From an uncultured Lachnospiraceae bacterium (GTDB lineage Bacteria; Bacillota; Clostridia; Lachnospirales; Lachnospiraceae): 5,222 bases of DNA. The translations under genes and the position numbers were made by a program. The stretch's first letter is position 1; each line of letters begins with the position of its first letter. Below the pieces are notes generated by a model, which was given only the letters and a program-made list of their open reading frames with translations, made no database searches and was not told the DNA's origin. Below, piece after piece: positions 1 to 5,222 of this stretch. The stretch is taken from positions 1 to 5,222 of the forward strand of contig CAMNWW010000176.1 in assembly GCA_946566415.1 (NCBI GenBank). Direction: 5' to 3'.

Positions 1-25
1 GTGCAAAGCACGGAAAAATCGACGG

Positions 26-55
26 TGGACTCATTTGTCGGGCAACTCATATAAT
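26..55 (+). promoter_or_regulatory. Candidate sigma-A promoter of the dipeptidase gene
   Basis: A perfect -10 hexamer TATAAT lies at 50-55. It is preceded, across an 18-base spacer, by TGGACT at 26-31, which matches 4 of 6 positions of the TTGACA consensus. Initiation would fall near 61-63, leaving a leader of about 20 bases that contains the Shine-Dalgarno. The position and spacing suit the gene starting at 83. The -35 is imperfect, and the same bases could also be the 3' end of an upstream gene cut by the window edge, so this is a moderate call based on motif matching only. Confidence 0.45.
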
Positions 56-66
56 AACCAGATTCC

Positions 67-74
67 AAAGGAGG
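67..74 (+). promoter_or_regulatory. Ribosome binding site of the dipeptidase
   Basis: AAAGGAGG, a near-complete anti-Shine-Dalgarno match, ends 8 bases before the ATG at 83. It fixes that start. Another ATG at 76-78 lies only one base from the motif, is in a different frame and stops within a few codons. Confidence 0.85.
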
Positions 75-82
75 AATGAATT

Positions 83-1063
83 ATGAATTTTATTGATATG
101 CACTGTGATTCTTTAATGAAGCTCTACTTCCATCCAGAATCGACAGACCTTCTTACATCCCCGGTCACTTCCGTTGATTTTACACGCATGAAAGCAGGAG
201 GACAGTTAGCCCAGTTCTTCGCGGTCTTTCTTCCGCCCGCTGAAACGTTCGGACATTTTGGGACAAAAGTCCCTTCCGATGAGGAATACATTACCGCGCT
301 GCGGGATTATCTCCTTACCAACGTGGAACGTCATTCGGACATGATCGCCATGGCATATAATGCCGACGATATCGTAAAAAATCAAAAAAACGGAAAAATG
401 TCCGCCGTCCTTACAATGGAGGACGGAAGGGCCGTGGATGGCCGGCTGGAGAATATAAAGCGTTATTATGACCTTGGATTTCGCGCCGTCTCTCTTACGT
501 GGAACGGTAGGAACTGCTTCGGCTCGCCAAATTCTAAAGATCCTGATATCATGAAAACCGGGCTGACGGATTTCGGAAAGGAAGCTGTCGCTTACATGCA
601 GGAGCTTGGTATCCTTGTGGATGTATCACATCTATCAGAAGGCGGCTTTTATGATGTGGCGGATATCTGCAAAAAGCCTTTTGCGGCGACCCACTCCAAC
701 AGCTTCTCGCTTGCCCCGCATCAAAGGAACCTGACCGACTATCAACTGCGGGTTCTCGGTAATGCGGGAGGCGTTGCCGGACTGAATTTCGGACCCGAAT
801 TTTTGACCGAAGATTCGGGCAATAAGAAGAGTACCGCCGCTATGCTGGCAAAGCATGCCCGGCATATGGCAGACGTGGGCGGAATCGACTGCGTCGGCAT
901 TGGCTCCGACCTGGACGGCATATCTGGGGAACTGGAAATCAGCGACAGCTCTAAGCTTGGAATCCTGGTGGATATGCTGAGAAAGGAAAAATTTACGGAA
1001 AGTGAAATTGATAAAATCTGCCATAAAAATGTACTGCGTGTCATGAAGGACACGATGAAATAG
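83..1063 (+). CDS. Membrane-dipeptidase-like zinc dipeptidase (peptidase family M19)
   Basis: This is a complete 326-residue protein of the renal dipeptidase family (M19), binuclear-zinc amidohydrolase-fold enzymes that cleave dipeptides, often tolerating a D-residue at the C-terminal position. The expected metal ligands are visible in order: H7 and D9 in DMHCDS, bridging E113 in TMEDG, H183 in VDVSHLSE and H204 in ATHSN. The substrate-binding HQRNL (R215) and GSDLDG with D276 follow, and the C-terminal KNVLRVM is a family-type ending. There is no signal peptide, lipobox or membrane segment, so it should act in the cytoplasm on imported or recycled dipeptides. Length is normal for the bacterial family. 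It has its own apparent promoter and converges on the phosphate operon, so no functional link with that operon is implied. The exact substrate cannot be told from sequence. The family call is very firm. Confidence 0.94.
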   Translation: MNFIDMHCDSLMKLYFHPESTDLLTSPVTSVDFTRMKAGGQLAQFFAVFLPPAETFGHFGTKVPSDEEYITALRDYLLTNVERHSDMIAMAYNADDIVKNQKNGKMSAVLTMEDGRAVDGRLENIKRYYDLGFRAVSLTWNGRNCFGSPNSKDPDIMKTGLTDFGKEAVAYMQELGILVDVSHLSEGGFYDVADICKKPFAATHSNSFSLAPHQRNLTDYQLRVLGNAGGVAGLNFGPEFLTEDSGNKKSTAAMLAKHARHMADVGGIDCVGIGSDLDGISGELEISDSSKLGILVDMLRKEKFTESEIDKICHKNVLRVMKDTMK

Positions 1064-1075
1064 CCGCAGTATTTG

Positions 1076-1103
1076 GGGGCTGCCATTTTCACCCGGCAGC
1101 CCC
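1076..1103. terminator. Hairpin between convergent genes, probable (bidirectional) terminator
   Basis: A perfect 9-bp inverted repeat, GGGGCTGCC (1076-1084) and GGCAGCCCC (1095-1103), encloses a 10-base loop. It sits in the 47-base gap between the stop of the dipeptidase (+) and the stop of phoR (-), which is where a shared terminator is expected. The stem is GC-rich, but neither side has a clean U-run: the + strand continues GAATCAATTATTGG and the - strand CAAATACTG. It may therefore terminate inefficiently or serve mainly as a 3'-end stabilising structure. Confidence 0.6.
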
Positions 1104-1110
1104 GAATCAA

Positions 1111-2781
1111 TTATTGGTTTCCCTTTTGTTTGGGAAATTTGACGATAACTTCAGTTCCTTTTCCAATGCAGCTATTTACGTCTATTTTTGCATTGTGTAT
1201 TTTTGCGGCATGTTTTACAATGGATAACCCCAGCCCGGTCCCACCGATCTCTTTGGAATGGCTTTTGTCCACCCTGTAAAACCGTTCAAAAATACGCTCA
1301 TGATATTCAGGAGCGATGCCTATACCGGTGTCTTTGACAGATAACACAACTGAATTTTCTTCATCTTGTATATCTACGGTCACTCTCCCGTTTTCATGGT
1401 TATATTTTATTGCGTTGTCGCAAAGATTGTAAATCATACTGTATAGAAGCCGGCCTATACCATTATAGGCAACGGGCGTGCCGGAAAGTTCCACTGTAAC
1501 ACAGGACGCGTCGGCTTCCGGTTCTAAGCTCTGAATTGCCCTTTTCGCCAAATCATAAAGGTCGACATTCTCATGTCTCATATCAACAGCCCCCTCGTCG
1601 AGCCGGGAAAGGCTTATAATATCTTCCACAAGACGTATCATACGCTGTGCCTCACCGTATATCTTCCCTGCGAACGGTATTCTGTCAGTTTCCTTTACCA
1701 TATCATTTTTCAAAAGCTCCGCATAACCAGAGATGGCGTGAAGCGGTGTTTTTAACTCATGGGAAACATTCGCGGTAAACTCACGGCGTATCTTCTCCGC
1801 TTTCTCCTTTTCTGTGACATTGAAGAAAAATAGAGCTGTACCTTTAATTATATTTTCAGAAATAATGGGATCGGCATCAATTTGGTAGCTCTCCCCATGT
1901 AACAGGATCACCCGTTCCCCTTGTTCCCCCTGCAAAGCTCCTGAAAGAATTTCCTGCAGATCAAGATTCCGACATAAAGACAGTATATCCTTACCAATGC
2001 AGTCTGATTCTGTATCCAACAATTTTCTTGCCGCAGGATTGATACTTATGATCTTCCCCTTTTGGTTTAAAAGAATCATTCCCTCGTTCATACTGCCAAT
2101 AATCGTATTCAGCTCGTCTTCCTTTTGATGCAGCTCCGCTTTTTGTCCCATCAGTTGTTTCTGCTGACTGTCAATACGCCGCAAAAAGGGCGACAATTCA
2201 TCGTATCCCTCATTTGACAATGGATTGTCAAGATCGATTTCATTTAACGGCTTCACTATCTTCTTTGAAACCTGAACAGCCAAAACAATAGAAAGTATCA
2301 CTGCAATGACAAATATAATACAAATGGGCTGCATCATGCCCAGAAAAAGCGTAAAGACAGAATTTTGAGATATAGAAAGCCTCAGAATCGTACCGTCCTC
2401 AAGTTTCTGCGCAGAATAAAGCGAACGTTCCATCAAAGTTGCGGAATACCGCCTGCTCTCTCCATAGCCGTTCGAGACCGCCTGCTTCACCTCTTCTCTT
2501 TCTAAATGATTTTCCATTTCCGAAGCGTCAGACTTACTGTCATAAAGCACTCTTCCGTCCGTGTCGATCCACGAAATACGGTAATCCGTCACCTTTAAAT
2601 CATGGAAATATTCCATTCCCTCATTCATAACGCCCTGTGCCGCAAGACTGGTCTGCATTTTAAGCTGAGACTGTCCGGCATTTGAAAAGTATTCGTACAG
2701 CACGCCCATGATCAAAACAATCGATGCAAGAAAAACAGTTAACGCAACAAGACATATAGAACGAAAAATACGTTTTGTCAT
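1111..2781 (-). CDS. phoR: Phosphate-regulon sensor histidine kinase PhoR
   Basis: A complete 556-residue membrane sensor kinase that should autophosphorylate and pass phosphate to the PhoP encoded just upstream. The N-terminus has TM1 at about 9-31, an extracytoplasmic sensor of about 110 residues (containing WIDTDGRVLYDS, 71-82, as in PDC/Cache-like sensors), and TM2 at about 145-170. A short HAMP-like linker (IVKPLNEIDLDNP, 175-187) and a PAS domain at about 225-325 follow. The kinase core is intact: H-box SHELKTPL with H341, N-box with N452 and N456, G1 box DTGIGIA (484-490), F-box IFERFYRV (497-504) and G2 box GGTGLGL (513-519). The start overlaps the phoP stop by 4 bases (ATGA) and is preceded by AAGGAG at 2787-2792, 5 bases away. 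Assignment as PhoR rather than a generic kinase rests on architecture plus the pst-phoU-phoP context. Confidence 0.93.
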   Translation of the reverse strand: MTKRIFRSICLVALTVFLASIVLIMGVLYEYFSNAGQSQLKMQTSLAAQGVMNEGMEYFHDLKVTDYRISWIDTDGRVLYDSKSDASEMENHLEREEVKQAVSNGYGESRRYSATLMERSLYSAQKLEDGTILRLSISQNSVFTLFLGMMQPICIIFVIAVILSIVLAVQVSKKIVKPLNEIDLDNPLSNEGYDELSPFLRRIDSQQKQLMGQKAELHQKEDELNTIIGSMNEGMILLNQKGKIISINPAARKLLDTESDCIGKDILSLCRNLDLQEILSGALQGEQGERVILLHGESYQIDADPIISENIIKGTALFFFNVTEKEKAEKIRREFTANVSHELKTPLHAISGYAELLKNDMVKETDRIPFAGKIYGEAQRMIRLVEDIISLSRLDEGAVDMRHENVDLYDLAKRAIQSLEPEADASCVTVELSGTPVAYNGIGRLLYSMIYNLCDNAIKYNHENGRVTVDIQDEENSVVLSVKDTGIGIAPEYHERIFERFYRVDKSHSKEIGGTGLGLSIVKHAAKIHNAKIDVNSCIGKGTEVIVKFPKQKGNQ

Positions 2782-3452
2782 ATTCTCTCCTTCATTCGAT
2801 ACCCAATTCCCCGTACTGTTTCAATATAACTTCCACATTCTCCCAATTTCGTCCGAAGTGTTCCGACGTGGACATCCACAGTTCGGGTTTCACCTATATA
2901 ATCAATTCCCCATATCATTTCAAGAAGTTGGTCGCGGGAAAACACCCGCCCCGGGGTTTCCATCAAAGTATGGAGAAGTTTATATTCCTTTAATGTCAGT
3001 TGAATTTGTTCGTTATTTACAAGAACATTATATGTTTCTGCATTCAACTCCAAATTTCCGATTTGGAGTATCTTTCTTTCTTCTTTGGGGTTTGTACGGC
3101 GAAGGACAGCCCGGATTCGGGAAACCATTTCCATCATGCCGAACGGTTTGGCCAGGTAATCATCCGCGCCCAGATCCAGTCCGATTACTTTGTCGTACTC
3201 TGTTCCTTTCGCAGTCGCCATAATAACAGGTATCTCCTTTGTTTCCGGATGCACGCGCAGCCTCTTCAGGATAGAAATGCCGTCTTCACCGGGAAGCATA
3301 ATATCAAGCATAATGAGCTGCGGCCTTTCCGTCTGAACAGCGTCAAAAAGACCGTCGCCGCAGGTGAAGCCTTTCGCTTCAAACCCTGCGGTATTTAAGG
3401 TATATATCATTAAATCGCGAATCCCATTATCATCTTCAACGCAAAAGATCAT
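2778..3452 (-). CDS. phoP: Phosphate-regulon response regulator PhoP (OmpR/PhoB family)
   Basis: A 224-residue two-domain regulator. The receiver (about 1-118) shows the acidic pocket E6/D7/D8, phospho-acceptor D50 in MLDIMLPGEDG, T80, the aromatic switch Y99 and K102 in AKPFG. A winged-helix DNA-binding domain (about 126-224) carries the OmpR-type LTLKEYKLL, VFSRDQLLEMIWG and TRTVDVHVGTLR segments and ends in IETVRGIGYRMKERI. It should bind Pho boxes and activate phosphate-starvation genes once phosphorylated by PhoR. The reading frame opens upstream to 3494, but that longer version would add 14 residues inside phoU. The start at 3452 begins directly at the receiver's first strand (MIFCVEDD), has AAGGAGG 7 bases away, and makes the typical ATGA overlap with the phoU stop. 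Confidence 0.95.
   Translation of the reverse strand: MIFCVEDDNGIRDLMIYTLNTAGFEAKGFTCGDGLFDAVQTERPQLIMLDIMLPGEDGISILKRLRVHPETKEIPVIMATAKGTEYDKVIGLDLGADDYLAKPFGMMEMVSRIRAVLRRTNPKEERKILQIGNLELNAETYNVLVNNEQIQLTLKEYKLLHTLMETPGRVFSRDQLLEMIWGIDYIGETRTVDVHVGTLRTKLGECGSYIETVRGIGYRMKERI
3358..3391. repeat. Bulged 13-bp inverted repeat within 5' part of phoP
   Basis: CCGCAGG (3358-3364) pairs with CCTGCGG (3385-3391), and TGAAGC (3365-3370) pairs with GCTTCA (3376-3381). The loop is 5 bases and there is a single 3-base bulge (3382-3384). In phoP mRNA it would lie about 62-95 bases after the start, covering codons 21-32. The pairing is plain in the sequence; any function is unknown. Confidence 0.6.
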
Positions 3453-4096
3453 AGATTCCCCTCCTTGTTCCCGGTGATAGAAAATAATACCCATTTAGCA
3501 ATGTTGACCGCATGGTCTCCGATACGTTCAAAATATTTTGCGATCATCAAAAGATCAATTGCATATTCGCCGTCTGTTTCGGGCTTGCTGAAAATGTTAA
3601 TCAACATTTTTTTGACTTCGTCAAAAAAAGAATCGACAACATCGTCATAATCGATCACCGCCCTCGCCATCTGAATATCCTTTTTTACAAAAGCGTCAAT
3701 GCTGTCCGTCACCATTTTAATAACGGCAACCGACATATCATGGACAATCTGTGTATCATCGGCAGCCTGGATATTAGCCATCGTAATAATCTCTGCGATA
3801 TCCGCGGACTGATCTCCGATCCTTGCCATATCAGTCACCATTTTCAGCGCGGACGAAACCACCCTTAAATCCTTTGCCACAGGCTGCCGCTGCAAAAGCA
3901 GCTTCAGGCACATGGTTTCGATTTCCCGTTCTTTGTGGTCTATCTGGGCGGAGAGATCTGGAACCGTTTTTGCAAGCGCAGGATTTCCTTCTGTCAAAGC
4001 TTTTGCAGACATCGCAATCACATTTTCACAAAACGCCCCCATCGTAATCAATTCTTTGTTTAATAAATCCAACTGTTCGTCAAATTTAAGGTGCAT
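3449..4096 (-). CDS. phoU: Phosphate transport system regulator PhoU
   Basis: A complete 215-residue all-helical PhoU protein with the usual two tandem three-helix repeats and no membrane segment. Each repeat carries the family's acidic metal-binding signature: DMARIGDQSADI (89-100, with D89, D95 and D99) in the first, and ERIGDHAVNIA (190-200, with E190 and D194) in the second. The family element QPVAKDLRVV (71-80) is also present. PhoU is known as a negative regulator that links the state of the Pst transporter to PhoR signalling and limits phosphate uptake; acting here on PhoR is an inference from gene order. The start overlaps the pstB stop by one base (TAATG), with GGGGAGG at 4105-4111, 8 bases away. 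Its last codons contain the Shine-Dalgarno of phoP. Length is typical for the family. Confidence 0.95.
   Translation of the reverse strand: MHLKFDEQLDLLNKELITMGAFCENVIAMSAKALTEGNPALAKTVPDLSAQIDHKEREIETMCLKLLLQRQPVAKDLRVVSSALKMVTDMARIGDQSADIAEIITMANIQAADDTQIVHDMSVAVIKMVTDSIDAFVKKDIQMARAVIDYDDVVDSFFDEVKKMLINIFSKPETDGEYAIDLLMIAKYFERIGDHAVNIAKWVLFSITGNKEGNL
3460..3466 (-). promoter_or_regulatory. Ribosome binding site that sets the phoP start
   Basis: On the minus strand this reads AAGGAGG, 7 bases before the ATG at 3452. It lies wholly within the final codons of phoU. It favours the 224-residue PhoP over the longer in-frame version beginning at 3494. Confidence 0.85.
3591..3629. repeat. Two overlapping inverted repeats within phoU
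   Basis: The first repeat is AAAATGTT (3591-3598) with AACATTTT (3603-3610) around a 4-base loop. The second is TTTTTTTGAC (3607-3616) with GTCAAAAAAA (3620-3629) around a 3-base loop. The two share 3607-3610, so only one can be fully paired at a time. The second includes T7 and A7 runs and encodes FFDEVKK of PhoU's second repeat. The pairing is exact, but AT-richness makes chance plausible. Confidence 0.5.
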
Positions 4097-4851
4097 TATC
4101 CAAACCTCCCCGTAATATAATCCTCTGTCCGCTTATCCTGCGGCATGGAAAACAGTTTTTCCGTTTCTCCAAATTCCACCATTTCTCCCAGCAGGAAAAA
4201 CGCCGTCCTGTCAGAAATGCGGAGCGCCTGCTGCATATTGTGCGTTACGATAACAATAGTATAATCTTCTTTTAATTCCGCCGCAAGTTCCTCCACTTTG
4301 GCGGTGGAAATCGGGTCAAGTGCGCTGGTTGGTTCGTCCATCAGCAAAACCTCTGGTTCTACTGCTAAAGCCCGGGCAATACAAAGCCTCTGCTGCTGGC
4401 CTCCAGACATACCGAGCGCGGACTTTTTCAGTCTGTCTTTTACTTCATCCCAGATTGCCGCGCTCTTTAAAGAACGTTCTACGATTTCGTCCAATGCCGC
4501 TTTGGAGCGGATCCCATGCGTCCTCGGTCCAAAAGCAATATTATCATAAATGCTCATGGGGAATGGATTTGGTTTTTGAAATACCATCCCCACACGTTTA
4601 CGCAATAGGTTAATATCCATATTTCCGTAAATATCTTCCCCGTCAAGCCGGATACTCCCTTTTATACGGCAGTCTTCCACCAAATCGTTCATCCGGTTCA
4701 GGCTCTTTAACAATGTCGACTTTCCACAACCCGACGGTCCGATTAAGGCTGTGATTTCACGCTCCTTAAACGCTACGTTTATATTTTTTAAGGCTTCAAA
4801 ATTGCCATAGTATAAATCCAAATTCTCCACTGTAATCTTATCCATTATCAT
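4096..4851 (-). CDS. pstB: Phosphate ABC transporter ATP-binding protein PstB
   Basis: A complete 251-residue ATPase that powers phosphate import with the PstA/PstC permeases and the PstS binding protein, on the cytoplasmic face of the membrane. All ABC motifs are intact: Walker A GPSGCGKST (38-46), the Q-loop with the PstB-diagnostic QKPNPFPMSIYDNI (92-105), signature MSGGQQQR (148-155), Walker B VLLMDEPTSALD (168-179) and H-loop H204 in VTHN. The NPFP motif and the STAKVEEL segment after Walker B point to phosphate rather than another substrate. Two starts are possible. The ATG at 4851 has AGGAGG 5 bases away and overlaps pstA by 14 bases. The ATG at 4845 (second M in MIMDKI) would be 11 bases from the same motif and give an 8-base overlap. 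The first is preferred. Confidence 0.97.
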   Translation of the reverse strand: MIMDKITVENLDLYYGNFEALKNINVAFKEREITALIGPSGCGKSTLLKSLNRMNDLVEDCRIKGSIRLDGEDIYGNMDINLLRKRVGMVFQKPNPFPMSIYDNIAFGPRTHGIRSKAALDEIVERSLKSAAIWDEVKDRLKKSALGMSGGQQQRLCIARALAVEPEVLLMDEPTSALDPISTAKVEELAAELKEDYTIVIVTHNMQQALRISDRTAFFLLGEMVEFGETEKLFSMPQDKRTEDYITGRFG

Positions 4852-5222
4852 TCTTGCCTCCTATTTTCTTCGCCGCAAAGCCGGACAGCCCGTTTATCAA
4901 AATGACGGCGGCTAATAATACGACCGCCGTTGCATAGGTTTGGTCGATGTATAATCCCTCGCCCGAAATAGAATACATATGTACGGATAAGGTACGCGCC
5001 GAAGAAAAAACATTGTCTGCAATTTCCGCAACGGTCCCGGCGGTAAAGATCAGCGCCGCCGATTCCCCGACAATACGTCCGATGCCAAGGATAACGCCGG
5101 ATAAAATACCCGGAACAGCGCAGGGCAGGACAATGGAAAACACAGTCCGAAGTTTCCCGGCCCCAAGTCCGAAGCTTCCTTCGCGGTAACTGTCCGGGAC
5201 GCTTCGCAGGGCTTCTTCTGTT
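4838..5222 (-). CDS. pstA: Phosphate ABC transporter permease PstA, C-terminal part
   Basis: The last 127 residues of an inner-membrane permease whose 5' end lies beyond the right edge; family members are usually near 290 residues, so this is a bit under half. The visible part starts TEEALRSVPDSYREG and contains the cytoplasmic EAA loop that docks the ATPase, here E14-x5-G20-x9-I30-x-L32-P33 (consensus EAAx3Gx9IxLP, with EGS in place of EAA). The phosphate-permease segment GRIVGESAALIFTAG (48-62) follows. Hydrophobic stretches lie at about 34-60 and 96-117, and the tail is polar (AKKIGGKNDNG). The GTG at 5143 is internal valine and not a start, because homologous sequence continues upstream without a stop. 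Its 3' end carries the pstB ribosome binding site. pstC and pstS are expected further upstream but are not visible. Confidence 0.95.
   Translation of the reverse strand, partial: TEEALRSVPDSYREGSFGLGAGKLRTVFSIVLPCAVPGILSGVILGIGRIVGESAALIFTAGTVAEIADNVFSSARTLSVHMYSISGEGLYIDQTYATAVVLLAAVILINGLSGFAAKKIGGKNDNG
4857..4862 (-). promoter_or_regulatory. Ribosome binding site that sets the pstB start
   Basis: AGGAGG on the minus strand lies inside the 3' end of pstA. It is 5 bases from the ATG at 4851 and 11 from the in-frame ATG at 4845. The spacing mildly favours the upstream start. Confidence 0.8.
4905..4930. repeat. GC-rich 7-bp inverted repeat near the 3' end of pstA
   Basis: ACGGCGG (4905-4911) and CCGCCGT (4924-4930) are exact inverted copies around a 12-base AT-rich loop. 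On the coding (minus) strand the stem is followed by CATTTTGAT, a weak U-rich stretch, about 50 bases before the pstB start. It lies within codons for the last membrane helix of PstA (TAVVLLAAVI). Confidence 0.45.

Noticed and set aside
1..54. C-terminus of an upstream gene in frame 1 (ends FVGQLI, stop TAA at 52-54)
   Set aside because: It is only 17 codons, not recognisable, and the other two forward frames are equally open, so no frame can be chosen.
356..361. TATAAT inside the dipeptidase coding sequence
   Set aside because: No acceptable -35 hexamer lies 16-18 bases upstream, and there is no downstream gene start for it to serve.
635..1110. Minus-strand open frames of 129 and 122 codons opposite the dipeptidase
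   Set aside because: The + strand encodes the complete M19 metal-ligand set through this stretch, and the antisense translations show no recognisable motif.
2708..3223. 171-codon open frame on the + strand opposite phoP and the 5' end of phoR
   Set aside because: It lies antisense to two strongly supported genes, its translation is low-complexity and resembles no family, and it has no convincing ribosome binding site. It is a shadow of the real genes.
3453..3494. Longer PhoP start at 3494
   Set aside because: It would add 14 residues before the receiver's first beta strand, deep inside phoU. The ATG at 3452 has a near-ideal Shine-Dalgarno and an ATGA overlap.
4838..5143. PstA as a complete 101-residue protein starting at GTG 5143
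   Set aside because: The frame stays open to the window edge and the upstream 26 residues contain the conserved permease EAA-loop region, so the codon is internal and the gene is truncated by the window.

Overview
The window is an ordinary chromosomal segment from a Gram-positive, mid-GC bacterium. It most likely belongs to the class Clostridia (Lachnospiraceae or Oscillospiraceae type); the genus cannot be read from the sequence. The signs are strong AGGAGG-type ribosome binding sites, tightly packed genes, a PhoR with an extracytoplasmic sensor plus PAS domain, and a cytoplasmic M19 dipeptidase of clostridial style. No tRNA, rRNA, mobile element, CRISPR array or phage gene was seen.

Layout: positions 1-82 are a short leader with a candidate sigma-A promoter and a strong Shine-Dalgarno. 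Positions 83-1063 (+ strand) carry a complete zinc dipeptidase of family M19. Positions 1064-1110 form a 47-base gap between convergent genes, holding a 9-bp GC-rich hairpin that probably ends transcription from one or both sides. From 1111 to the right edge, everything is on the minus strand. In transcription order it reads pstA (3' part only, running off the right edge), pstB, phoU, phoP, phoR. No stretch over 300 bases lacks a gene.

The minus-strand block is a phosphate uptake and sensing operon. PstA (membrane permease) and PstB (ATPase) belong to the high-affinity phosphate ABC transporter. PhoU is the regulator expected to report transporter state. PhoP and PhoR are the response regulator and sensor kinase that control the phosphate-starvation response. 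Every junction overlaps: 14 or 8 bases at pstA/pstB, 1 base (TAATG) at pstB/phoU, and 4 bases (ATGA) at both phoU/phoP and phoP/phoR. Each downstream Shine-Dalgarno lies inside the 3' end of the preceding gene. This implies one mRNA and translational coupling from transporter to kinase. pstS, pstC and the operon promoter, where a Pho box would be expected, should lie beyond the right edge.

I found no convincing new system. The observations most worth a second look are inverted repeats embedded in coding sequence: a 13-bp bulged hairpin near the start of phoP, two overlapping and mutually exclusive hairpins inside phoU, and a GC-rich hairpin near the 3' end of pstA. The uninterrupted coupling of pst-phoU to phoPR is also of interest.
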